NCBI GenBank assembly: GCA_965221765.1
Contig: OZ244911.1
Location: 2,604,001 to 2,668,000 of the forward strand
DNA: 64,000 nt
Reading direction: 5' to 3'
Origin: Bin25 sp965221765
GTDB taxonomy: Bacteria > Bacteroidota > Bacteroidia > Flavobacteriales > Flavobacteriaceae
Part shown: in pieces, positions 35,736 through 44,862 of the stretch
Numbering within the stretch: position 1 is the first letter of the stretch
Layout: each line of letters begins with the position of its first letter
The notes under the pieces: generated by a model
The model's input: only the letters and a program-made list of their open reading frames with translations
The model's database searches: none
What the model was told of the DNA's origin: nothing
Program-made: the position numbers and the translations under genes

Positions 35736-38216
35736 ATGCGGTTTAAATGTTCTAACGGGGGATTACTAGTTGTATTTTCATGGATGTATTTCGGTTCTAT
35801 TTCTTTAAATGCTCAAAGCAGCACTGATATCTATCAAGCATTACAAAAATTTAATTTTCTAGGAAAGGTGCTCTATGTAGCGGCTCATCCAGATGATGAA
35901 AACACAGCGGTTATTTCTTATTTTTCTAACTTTAGAAATGCTGAAACAGCTTATTTCTCACTCACTAGAGGCGGCGGAGGACAGAATTTAATCGGTCCTG
36001 AATTGCGGGATGAATTAGGATTAATTCGCACTTATGAATTGATAGAAGCTAGAAAGGTTGATGGTGGAAAACAATTTTTTTCGACGGCTATCGATTTTGG
36101 TTATTCCAAATCTTCTGAAGAAACTTTTTCCGTATGGGGGAAGAATACGCTCCTAAAGCAAACATTGGATGTCATCAATCACTTCCAACCTGATATCATC
36201 ATCAATCGTTTTGACCATCAAAGAGGAAGGACACATGGTCATCACACGGCCGCTTCATTACTTAGTGTGGAAGCATTTGATGTCTTGACCAATGATTCGT
36301 TGGGAATCTATACTAATTGTTGGAAACCAAGGAGATTATTTCATAATACATCCTGGTGGTTTTATGGCAGTCGTGAAAACTTTGAAAATGCCATGGAACA
36401 AAAAAAGGTGATCTCTATTGAAGTTGGATTACATAATCCTCTAACGGGCTTAAGCAATTCTGAAATTGCAGCCACAAGTCGTAGCCAACATAAATCTCAA
36501 GGATTTGGGAGTTCACCTTCTTATGGTCCACGAACAGAATACTTTGAACTCATTCGTGGTGATGAACCTACCAATGATGTGTTTGATGGAATGGATACTT
36601 CATGGAGTCGAATAGAAGGTGGAGCTCCCATTGCTCAATTGATGGAACAAATCCTACATGAATATGATTTTAAAGCGCCCCATCAAAGCGTTCCTAAACT
36701 CTTGAAAATATATCGTTTGGTTTTGCAATTAAAAGATCAAGAGTTGATATTAGAAAAATATAATCAACTCAAAGAAATTATTCAAGCGGCCATGGGCTTG
36801 CAACTGCAATACAATACATCAAAACCATTTGGAATTCCTAATGAGCTATTGCAAGTTGAATTACAGGCGACCAATTTCGGTCCATTATCAATCAAACTAC
36901 ATTCTATTGATATTGATACAACTAAACTCATAGTTGAGCAAAAAATAGACAAACATGACTCGTATTCTAGTCGACAACAGATAACGCTTGATGATGTTCT
37001 CACAACTCCTTTTTGGTTATTAGAAAAAAAAGAAGATGCTAACTATACCGTAAATGATCAATCGATTCAATACCTACCCGATACGCCTGAAAAGATAAAA
37101 GCGGTTTTTTCTTTTGAATTTGATGATTTGATGATTGAATTTGAAGAATCATTGAAATATCGAACCAATGATCCTGTTAAAGGAGAAATTGTTGAACGTT
37201 TTCAAATCGTTCCACAGGCTACTTTTGAGTTTGATCAATCCTCCTATCTATTCAATAATAGCCAACCTCATCAAATCAATATTCAAGTGACGTCCCATGG
37301 ACCAAATTTTCAAGGAAATCTATCTATCGACTCTCCAGATGATTGGGAAATAACTCCAAAACATCATGAAGTTTCCATCGGTCAACCTAGTCAATCAAAA
37401 AATTTTTCATTCATAGTCCAGCCGCCTAAAGAATTTAAAAGTGATGATTTCCAAGCCATCATTGAAACAAGTGAGGGAGAAATACTCCATCATCAAATGA
37501 CCGTTATTGATTACCCACATATCTCTCGTCATTATAAAGTTCATCCGAGTATTTCTAAAGCGACTCATCTTGATTTTAAGACAACAGTGAAAACCATTGG
37601 TTATATCAATGGAGCTGGTGACGAAATTCCTGCATCACTTCGAAGTGTGGGTATTCAAGTCCATCAATACGATATCGATCACATTGAATTAAGCGATATT
37701 GAAAAATATAAAACAATAGTGGTTGGTATCAGAGCCTTCAATGTTGAAGAATCAATGGCTCAAAAAAGTAAAATGCTTTGGGAATATGCCAAAAAAGGGG
37801 GAACGCTCATTATTCAGTACAACACTTCAAGAAATCTTCAAGTTTCACAGATAGCTCCCATGCCATTACAATTATCAAGATTACGCGTCACTGACGAAAA
37901 TTCACCCATTGAATTTATTGATGAGACTCATGCGGTACTTCACCATCCCAACAAGATTACCAAATCTGATTTTGACCACTGGATTCAAGAAAGAGGATTG
38001 TATTTTGCTTCTAATTGGGATAAGGCTTTTCAACCTATTTTAAGCATGAATGATCCTGAAGAAGCCCCAGTAAAGGGAAGTCTATTAATTGCTGATTATC
38101 ACCAAGGGAAAATCATCTATACAGGAATTAGTTTTTTTCGATTGCTCCCCCATGGAGTCGCTGGAGCCTATCGTCTTTTTGCTAACTTGATTTCTTTAGA
38201 ACATGAAAAAGATTAG
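35736..38216 (+). CDS. secreted PIG-L (LmbE-like) deacetylase family protein
   Basis: 826 residues with a signal peptide (GGLLVVFSWMYFGSISLNAQ). The N-terminal ~270 residues are a PIG-L deacetylase domain: AAHPDDEN with His51, RGGGGQNLIGPELRDELGLIR, and the distal GRTHGHHTA zinc-ligand motif. The remaining ~550 residues form beta-sandwich and Rossmann-like parts common to the long Bacteroidota members. The family removes acetyl groups from N-acetylglucosamine-type substrates using zinc. Likely periplasmic or surface. A 28-residue ORF overlaps its 3' end and leads into the symporter gene, so the deacetylase and transporter probably work on related sugars (inference). Confidence 0.88.
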   Translation: MRFKCSNGGLLVVFSWMYFGSISLNAQSSTDIYQALQKFNFLGKVLYVAAHPDDENTAVISYFSNFRNAETAYFSLTRGGGGQNLIGPELRDELGLIRTYELIEARKVDGGKQFFSTAIDFGYSKSSEETFSVWGKNTLLKQTLDVINHFQPDIIINRFDHQRGRTHGHHTAASLLSVEAFDVLTNDSLGIYTNCWKPRRLFHNTSWWFYGSRENFENAMEQKKVISIEVGLHNPLTGLSNSEIAATSRSQHKSQGFGSSPSYGPRTEYFELIRGDEPTNDVFDGMDTSWSRIEGGAPIAQLMEQILHEYDFKAPHQSVPKLLKIYRLVLQLKDQELILEKYNQLKEIIQAAMGLQLQYNTSKPFGIPNELLQVELQATNFGPLSIKLHSIDIDTTKLIVEQKIDKHDSYSSRQQITLDDVLTTPFWLLEKKEDANYTVNDQSIQYLPDTPEKIKAVFSFEFDDLMIEFEESLKYRTNDPVKGEIVERFQIVPQATFEFDQSSYLFNNSQPHQINIQVTSHGPNFQGNLSIDSPDDWEITPKHHEVSIGQPSQSKNFSFIVQPPKEFKSDDFQAIIETSEGEILHHQMTVIDYPHISRHYKVHPSISKATHLDFKTTVKTIGYINGAGDEIPASLRSVGIQVHQYDIDHIELSDIEKYKTIVVGIRAFNVEESMAQKSKMLWEYAKKGGTLIIQYNTSRNLQVSQIAPMPLQLSRLRVTDENSPIEFIDETHAVLHHPNKITKSDFDHWIQERGLYFASNWDKAFQPILSMNDPEEAPVKGSLLIADYHQGKIIYTGISFFRLLPHGVAGAYRLFANLISLEHEKD

Positions 38217-38289
38217 TTATTTTTTATTGGTTTTTTTCAATATTGTTTATTGGATAGGGTTTTATGTATTTATGAAAATCTATACCTAG
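38203..38289 (+). CDS. 28-residue membrane peptide between the deacetylase and symporter genes
   Basis: Small ORF starting with ATG 14 bp before the end of the deacetylase gene and encoding one hydrophobic segment (ISYFLLVFFNIVYWIGFYVF). Its TAG overlaps the GTG start of the symporter in the form TAGTG. The arrangement suggests translational coupling. Whether the peptide itself is functional is unknown. Confidence 0.4.
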   Translation: MKKISYFLLVFFNIVYWIGFYVFMKIYT

Positions 38290-39956
38290 TGTCTGCTTTA
38301 GATTGGGTTGTTTTATTGGGCACCATTGGTTTTATTATTGGTTTTGGGATCTGGAAAAACCATTTCCATAGAAATATTTCGGATTATTTAAAGGCTGGGA
38401 ACTCGGCGCATTGGTGGACCGTTGGTTTATCAGTGATGGCCACTCAAGCTAGTGCCATTACCTTTTTATCTACCCCTGGTCAAGCCTATCATGATGGAAT
38501 GGGATTTGTTCAGTTCTATTTTGGACTTCCAATCGCAATCGTCATTATTTGCTTGTTCTTTATTCCAATTTACCATCGACTAAAAATTTATACCGTTTAT
38601 GAATATTTAGAAAACCGGTTTGATTTAAATACTCGAACATTAACGGCATTATTATTCCTAATTCAAAGAGGATTAGCTGCTGGAATTACCATCTATGCTC
38701 CGTCCATTGTATTGAGTGTTGTTCTGGAATGGGATTTAAATACGGTGGTCATCATCGTGGGGGTGTTGGTCATCATTTATACTTCGATTGGTGGAACAAA
38801 AGCAGTGAATAGGACTCAAAAATGGCAAATGGGCATTATTTTTCTAGGGATGTTTTTAGCCTTTGGTTATATCATCAATAGCTTTCCCGATGAAATCAGT
38901 TTTAATAAAGCATTGGAGATTGCGGGTTTATCTGGCAAATTGGAAATTCTAGATTTTTCTTTTGATTTGGAAAATCGATATACGTTTTGGACTGGTATGA
39001 TAGGAGGTACCTTTTTAGCGTTATCTTATTTTGGAACCGATCAAAGTCAAGCCCAACGATATCTGTCTGGAAAATCTATTCAACACAGTCAGATGGGATT
39101 GATTATGAATGGATTTTTAAAAGTTCCCATGCAGTTTTTTATTCTGTTGGTGGGAGTCATGGTATTTTTATTTTACCAAATCGAAACTGCACCCATTCAC
39201 TTTAACCCTCAAAATCTTGAAAAGGTAAGAAATTCGGATCAAGCTCAAACCATTAAAGAACTAGAATCAAATCACCTCACTATTCAACATGAAATCAGAA
39301 ACATCATATTAAATCCAGAACTATCGAAAAATCAAAATCTTCAAAATCAATTAATCTTTTTAGAACATGAAGAGAAAAACAAAAGAGAACAAGCTAAAAA
39401 TCTAATTAAATCCATCGATTCAAATGCCGAAGTCAATGATAAAGATTATGTATTCATCAGTTTTATTTTGGGAAATCTTCCCAAGGGTCTCATTGGTCTT
39501 TTACTAGCTGTAATTTTTTGTGCGGCCATGAGTTCTACAGCGTCTGAAATCAATGCACTTTCAGCGACAGTTACTGTGGATTTGTATAAACGAAGAATCA
39601 AAGCAAAGTCGGATTATCACTACTTAAATATATCTAAATTATTCACTATTTTTTGGGGAATTATTGCCATTGGGTTTGCTTCAATTGGAAATCTGTTTGA
39701 AAACCTCATCCAACTAGTAAATATCATTGGTTCTCTATTTTATGGGGCTATTTTAGGGGTTTTTCTTCTGGCATTTTTCTTTAAATCAATTAAATCTAGA
39801 GCGGCATTTATGGCTGTCTTATTTTCTGAATTAGCGGTTCTTTTCATCTTTTATTTGGATATTGTCAGTTATCTCTGGCTCAATGTCATGGGCGCTGGAT
39901 TATGCATTATAATGGCTCATATTCTTCAATGGCTGATTAGACCTAAAACCATCTAA
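38289..39956 (+). CDS. sodium:solute symporter (SSS/SLC5 family)
   Basis: I start it at GTG 38289, which gives the usual SSS N-terminus (VSALDWVVLLGTIGFIIGFGIW); the open frame reaches back to TTG 38250. About 13 transmembrane segments. The first helices hold the family pattern WTVGLSVMATQASAITFLSTPGQAY with the sodium-site serines/threonines, and the later region holds FCAAMSSTASEINALSATVTVDLYKR. Between helices there is a charged ~75-residue cytoplasmic insertion (LEKVRNSDQAQ onward) predicted to be coiled coil, as seen in Bacteroidota members. It moves an organic solute, probably a sugar, with Na+. It follows the PIG-L gene in the same transcript. Substrate unknown. Confidence 0.9.
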   Translation: MSALDWVVLLGTIGFIIGFGIWKNHFHRNISDYLKAGNSAHWWTVGLSVMATQASAITFLSTPGQAYHDGMGFVQFYFGLPIAIVIICLFFIPIYHRLKIYTVYEYLENRFDLNTRTLTALLFLIQRGLAAGITIYAPSIVLSVVLEWDLNTVVIIVGVLVIIYTSIGGTKAVNRTQKWQMGIIFLGMFLAFGYIINSFPDEISFNKALEIAGLSGKLEILDFSFDLENRYTFWTGMIGGTFLALSYFGTDQSQAQRYLSGKSIQHSQMGLIMNGFLKVPMQFFILLVGVMVFLFYQIETAPIHFNPQNLEKVRNSDQAQTIKELESNHLTIQHEIRNIILNPELSKNQNLQNQLIFLEHEEKNKREQAKNLIKSIDSNAEVNDKDYVFISFILGNLPKGLIGLLLAVIFCAAMSSTASEINALSATVTVDLYKRRIKAKSDYHYLNISKLFTIFWGIIAIGFASIGNLFENLIQLVNIIGSLFYGAILGVFLLAFFFKSIKSRAAFMAVLFSELAVLFIFYLDIVSYLWLNVMGAGLCIIMAHILQWLIRPKTI

Positions 39957-40284
39957 TAATGTTATACAAATTGGATTAATGAGCGTTTCAAGTGTTTGAT
40001 TTAGATTGAGTTTAAATGACCCTTTAGATTGTGTAAATCCTCTAACATCTACTGATTGATGTTTTCTTGATTTAATATTGCTCTTTAAATTTCAATGAAC
40101 TAGGAACCCCCTTTTAAATACCTTATTTAACAATCATGCTTTGGTTTTTAAAAACTAATATCGGTTTGTTTTCTGTGTTATACGTACTTGATTTACTCTC
40201 ATTCCCTCAACATATAAAGCAAATACCATTTGAAAAACAAATATTATTTAATGACTTTAAACAGTAATTTAAAACATAATCAGT
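39957..40284. other. AT-rich intergenic region before menD
   Basis: No gene, no clear terminator, and no perfect -7 box. The menD promoter is presumably here. Confidence 0.4.
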
Positions 40285-42117
40285 ATGAACCATGATAATC
40301 AATCCGTTTCAATTCCTGAAATTTCAACGATACCATTGGCTCAACTGATTGTTAGAATTTCAAAAAGATTTGGATTTTCAGAAATTGTCATTAGTCCGGG
40401 GTCTCGTAATGCTCCACTTATTAAGAGTTTTGTTGCTGATCCTTTTTTTGATACCTACAGTATTATCGATGAACGTTCAGCAGGATTTTTTGCCCTAGGC
40501 ATTGCACAAAAAATGAAATCTCCAGTTATATTGGTTTGTACTTCAGGTTCAGCTTGTCTAAACTATTCTCCAGCCATTGTTGAAGCATTTTACAGTGGCG
40601 TTCCCTTGGTGGTTATTTCAGCAGATCGATTTCCCTTTAAGATTGACATTGGAGATGGTCAAGTGATACAACAAAATCATGTTTTAAAAAACTTCGTTAT
40701 TGGATCTTTTTTACTGAAGGCTGACATCAAGCATGGTATTGACGATATTTTGCAATGCCCTACGCAAAACTTGATTCCACAAGAGGCTAGTCAACATGAA
40801 ATCGATAGTATACAAAATCAAATAATAACTCAAAATATGGAAAGTATCACAAAAGCCTTTCAATTGATTTCTCAAAATCATCTGCCAATTCATTTAAATG
40901 CACCCTTTGAAGAACCATTGTTTGAAATGACGACTACACCCATCGAACTTCCTAAAAAATTATCTATAAGTCAGTTCGAACCAAAAGATCATTTGGATTA
41001 CCAGCATTTAATTGAAAAATGGCATCAATACGAAAATCGTTGGGTTTTAATGGGTGTGATGGCTCCGAACTCACTAAATCAAACTATAATCAATGCATTA
41101 GAACAAGATCCTCAAACAGTCGTGTTAACAGAAACCACATCCAATGTTCACGGATCAAATTTTATTTATTCCATCGATTCGTTACTATTCCCACTTGAAT
41201 TATCAGATACCACAAAACAAATTCAACCTCCAGATATTGTTTTGACTATTGGTGGAATGATTATTTCTAAAAAAGTCAAAGCTTATTTAAGACGTCTTAA
41301 GTCTTTAAAGCATTGGCATTTGGGGAATGCTAAGGCGAATAATACTTTTTATTGTTTAGAACATCACATTAATTGTCATCCAAATCAGTTCTTCGCAACT
41401 CTTTGTTCTGATATTCAGACAATAAATAGGAAACATCAATATAAAACAGAGGTATTCAAAACATTCAATTATTTCAAAAAATTAGGAGATGCTTTTATTG
41501 AAAAACTGCCATTTTCTGATATTAAAGTTTTTGACTTAATATCCAAATCGATCCCAATAAATTCTCAAGTTCATTTTTCAAATAGTGCCATTATTCGGTA
41601 TGCTCAATTATTTCAATGGGATTCTTCGATTTCTATTCATTGCAATAGAGGGGTCAGTGGGATTGAAGGATCTATTTCAACAGCAATCGGGGCTTCTTTA
41701 AAATCAATACAACCGACAATTGTCATTACCGGCGATTTGAGTTTTTTTTATGATGCCAATGGTTTATGGAATAAATACATAAGATCAGATTTTAGAATTA
41801 TTATTGTCAATAACCAAGGTGGCGGTATTTTCAGAATTTTATCTCCCCAATCAAAAGATACCCCAGTTTTTGATTATCATATTGAAACAATCCATCAGCG
41901 AAATGCGCGATGTTTAGCCAAGGATTATGGCTTTGAATATCAAATGAACCGTACTTTGGATGAGGTGGAAGAGGCTCTAAGCACTTTTTATAACCTTTCT
42001 TCAAAACCAAAAATTCTAGAAATCATCACGCCTAGAAAAATCAATGATTTATTATTGCTTGATTATTTTAACGTAATGGCAGAAAAAGAATATTCTACCA
42101 AAAAGTACTTAATCTAA
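40285..42117 (+). CDS. menD: SEPHCHC synthase (menaquinone biosynthesis)
   Basis: 610 residues. ThDP-dependent enzyme that condenses 2-oxoglutarate-derived succinic semialdehyde with isochorismate in menaquinone synthesis. The N-terminal ISPGSRNAPLIKSF and CTSGSACLNYSPAIVEA are the MenD-specific forms of the Pyr domain. The C-terminal CNRGVSGIEGSISTAIGAS and the ThDP-binding GDLSFFYDANGLWNK through IIIVNNQGGGIFRIL complete the PP domain. Length is slightly above the usual ~550-580. menB is 1.9 kb downstream, separated by a dead restriction system, whereas menD and menB are typically adjacent in Bacteroidota. Confidence 0.94.
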   Translation: MNHDNQSVSIPEISTIPLAQLIVRISKRFGFSEIVISPGSRNAPLIKSFVADPFFDTYSIIDERSAGFFALGIAQKMKSPVILVCTSGSACLNYSPAIVEAFYSGVPLVVISADRFPFKIDIGDGQVIQQNHVLKNFVIGSFLLKADIKHGIDDILQCPTQNLIPQEASQHEIDSIQNQIITQNMESITKAFQLISQNHLPIHLNAPFEEPLFEMTTTPIELPKKLSISQFEPKDHLDYQHLIEKWHQYENRWVLMGVMAPNSLNQTIINALEQDPQTVVLTETTSNVHGSNFIYSIDSLLFPLELSDTTKQIQPPDIVLTIGGMIISKKVKAYLRRLKSLKHWHLGNAKANNTFYCLEHHINCHPNQFFATLCSDIQTINRKHQYKTEVFKTFNYFKKLGDAFIEKLPFSDIKVFDLISKSIPINSQVHFSNSAIIRYAQLFQWDSSISIHCNRGVSGIEGSISTAIGASLKSIQPTIVITGDLSFFYDANGLWNKYIRSDFRIIIVNNQGGGIFRILSPQSKDTPVFDYHIETIHQRNARCLAKDYGFEYQMNRTLDEVEEALSTFYNLSSKPKILEIITPRKINDLLLLDYFNVMAEKEYSTKKYLI

Positions 42118-42201
42118 AGAGGTTGGTCCACTTGGATGCAAGATTAACTAAAAAAATATCGCATCCTATTCAGCGGTACCAATAGTATCGATTTAGATAT
42201 T

Positions 42202-42815
42202 TCATAACTCATCCGATTTGTATTTTCCAAACGCAATCTCAAAGAGAGATTTACAATATTCTTCCATTTCAGCATTAATTCCTTTATTATTTCGTTCTAA
42301 ATATCTCACAAGATATTCATAAAGTTCATACAATGCATTATGTTGACCTGTAGCTAAAGCATAAAATAAAGCTCCATCTGTTTTTATAATTTCTCGACTT
42401 TGATTTGTAGAAATATTTTTTGTGTAACGGTCTACAGACTTAGGAATGAGATATGAACAAGGTATCCTTTCCATTTGTTGTCTTTTTGTTTTATTTCAGT
42501 ATCTAGTTCATCGACTACTTTTTCTTTATTACTTTGATTCATTGTATTGTGTTTGTTCTTGATCTCCGCAATCATTTTTCTCTTTACATCAATCAAATCA
42601 TAACCTATGTCATGGTTTTTCCACCCATTAATTTCGCCAAGAATCGATTGATGAAATTTACCAACCACACCAAAAATATTGCGAACAACCGTAGAAGCAG
42701 ATTGAATTTCAATCAAAATATTTTCTTTTTCAATATTTGAAGAAGCCGCTAAAACTAATGAAGTAAATGGATCCACAATATTTTTCCTAACCTGTCTCTT
42801 AGCATTTATCATCAC
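42202..42815 (-). pseudogene. frameshifted type II restriction endonuclease, Eco47II/Sau96I-like
   Basis: The N-terminal ORF (42432-42815) carries the family core NGWKNHDIGYDLIDVKRKMIAEIKNKHNTMN, where the D...E-x-K endonuclease centre lies, and reaches KWKGYLVHI before running out of frame. The second ORF (42202-42474) resumes with PKSVDRYTKNIS and the C-terminal helices. Removing one TC from a TCTC near 42448 would restore HIIPKSVDRY, which fits the family. Eco47II-like enzymes cut GGNCC-type sites. It lies directly after its decayed methyltransferase on the same strand. Confidence 0.78.
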
Positions 42816-42883
42816 TCATTTAGTGGATAAAATCAAATTTTCAATAATCTCATTCAGAATGTCTTCTGAAATCCAATGCATTC

Positions 42884-43678
42884 TTATATGGCTATTTGTC
42901 TGATATATTCCACTTTTATTTCAATCCCTACATGTATACGACCTAATCGTGAAGCGACTCGACAAGTCGTTCCACTACTAGAGAATGGATCACAAATCAC
43001 ATCACCCGGATCGCTGAATAATTTAATAAAAAATTCAGGCAACCATTCAGGAAACGCTGCACTATGACCAGTATTGTGACATACAGGAGGTTTACGCAAC
43101 GCATTGGACGGATAAACCGTTTTCTTTCCTTCCCACGCTTCAATACGCCTGCCAACTCCAGATTTTGTTGATGAATTATGACGCACTTTATCATTAGGAC
43201 TTATATTGCTCAAACGAGTATTTAACCAGTCTCCTATTGGTTCTTTCACAGCATCTTGACGCATCTTTATTTCTCTTGTTTTTGCAAAATGAATAATACG
43301 CTCCCATGCGTCTCGAAATCGATATTTCCATTTACCAAGCGCTGAGGTCGTTTTGTGCCAAATATATTCTTCAACCCAACGAAAACCAACTTCATGCTTT
43401 AATGCAAGAATCAACTCTAATACGTAGGAATGACGTTTTCCATCTATAACTTTTTCCTTGATATTAAGTATGAATGACCCCGATGGCTTTAACACACGTA
43501 ACATTTCTTTTGCACTAGGACAAAACCAGTCAACGTATTGATGAGGCTTCCCCCCCTAAGTCCGAACTCTTGCATCAGCATATGGAGGAGATGTGAGTAT
43601 AAGATCTACTGAATTTGAAAGAAGTTTAGATAACACATTAAGACAATCTCATTCATGTATTGCATTGTGCCATTCCAT
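42884..43678 (-). pseudogene. decayed DNA methyltransferase (N4-cytosine/N6-adenine type) of the type II system
   Basis: From an ATG at 43678 the frame reads MEWHNAIHE, a TGA where family members have Gly, then DCLNVLSKLL..DLILTSPPYADARVRT, a TAG where Tyr is expected, then GGKPHQYVDWFCPSAKEMLRVLKPSGSFILNIKEK. The rest is intact to 42884: EYIWHK, FRDAWERIIHF, PEWLPEFFIKLFSDPGDVICDPFSSSGTT. TSPPY is catalytic motif IV. Motif I is FSSSGTT rather than the usual FxGSGTT, a further sign of decay. Two nonsense codons and no frameshift. The partner endonuclease is also broken, so the whole system is dead. Confidence 0.8.
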
Positions 43679-43986
43679 CAGTACAGTTATTGCTCAGAAT
43701 TAACTTAAATCGACAACAATCAAAACACAATCTATAGTTTGAGTTCCTAGGTCAATAAGCAAACCCTAAAAAAGGAACCTATTTTTAACTCAAAAACCGA
43801 TAGGGAGGCATTTCATACGATTACGTAACCTAAACTATATGGTTATTTGAAATATACGTAATCACTGCACATCTTAGGGATATTAACCCCGACTGAAGTC
43901 TTATCTGAACTAGGATTGTTTTTGATTTCTAGTTTAAATCCTCAAAAACGACTCTTTAAAAATTTTAACTTCGCCAATAATTTGCT
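43679..43986. other. intergenic region before menB with a spaced inverted repeat
   Basis: No gene. It contains GATTACGTA (43819-43827) and its exact inverse TACGTAATC (43855-43863), separated by 27 bp. Confidence 0.5.
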
Positions 43987-44805
43987 TTGATGAGAACATG
44001 GAAAACACTTGGTGAGTATACCGATATACTATTTGAATTTTATAAAGGAGTAGCAAAAATTACTATGAATAGGCCTCGGGTATATAATGCTTTTCGACCC
44101 GATACTATCCAAGAAATGAATCATGCTATGGAGATCTGCAGAGAAGATCCCAAAATTGATATAGTGGTCTTAACTGGAATGGGAGATAAAGCTTTTTGCA
44201 GTGGTGGCGATCAAAATGTTAAAGGGCAAGGGGGTTATGTCGGTTCTGATGGTATTCCTCGATTAAATGTATTGGATTTACACAAAAGAATTAGAGAAAT
44301 CCCAAAACCAGTTATCGCTATGGTCAATGGTTATGCCATCGGAGGAGGTCATGTATTACATGTGGTTTGTGATTTATCTATCGCTAGTGATAATGCTATT
44401 TTTGGTCAAACTGGACCTAAAGTAGGCAGTTTTGATGGGGGCTTTGGATCAAATTATCTAGCCCGACACGTGGGACAGAAAAAGGCAAGAGAAATTTGGT
44501 TTTTATGCAAACAATATTCGGCTCAAGAGGCACTTCAAATGGGTCTAGTCAATCGAGTAGTATCATTAGCTCAGTTAGAGGATGCGACGCTAGAATGGTG
44601 TGAATTGATTCAAGAAAAAAGTCCTTTGGCCATCCGAATGATTAAACGATGTCTCAATGCTGAACTAGATGGACAGCATGGCATTATGCAATTGGCAGGT
44701 GATGCAACTTTGATGTATTATTTGCTAGATGAATCTCATGAAGGAAAACAAGCCTTTTTAGACAAGCGAAAACCTAATTTTAAAAAATATCCAAAATTTC
44801 CCTAA
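43987..44805 (+). CDS. menB: 1,4-dihydroxy-2-naphthoyl-CoA synthase
   Basis: 272 residues, the family's usual length. Crotonase-fold enzyme that cyclises o-succinylbenzoyl-CoA in menaquinone synthesis. MenB-specific signatures are DKAFCSGGDQNVKGQGGYV (oxyanion hole and the disordered loop), VNGYAIGGGHVLHVVCDL, and GSFDGGFGSNYLARHVGQKKAREIWFL. It has its own long upstream region because the dead type II restriction system separates it from menD. Confidence 0.95.
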   Translation: MMRTWKTLGEYTDILFEFYKGVAKITMNRPRVYNAFRPDTIQEMNHAMEICREDPKIDIVVLTGMGDKAFCSGGDQNVKGQGGYVGSDGIPRLNVLDLHKRIREIPKPVIAMVNGYAIGGGHVLHVVCDLSIASDNAIFGQTGPKVGSFDGGFGSNYLARHVGQKKAREIWFLCKQYSAQEALQMGLVNRVVSLAQLEDATLEWCELIQEKSPLAIRMIKRCLNAELDGQHGIMQLAGDATLMYYLLDESHEGKQAFLDKRKPNFKKYPKFP

Positions 44806-44862
44806 ACTCTAAATTTTATAAGATTTAATATTCATTTCTATTCTTTGATTTTAATAACGAAA

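Noticed and set aside
38250..38288. TTG start for the symporter
   Set aside because: The resulting extra residues are polar and unlike SSS N-termini; the GTG at 38289 overlaps the upstream stop and gives the expected start.
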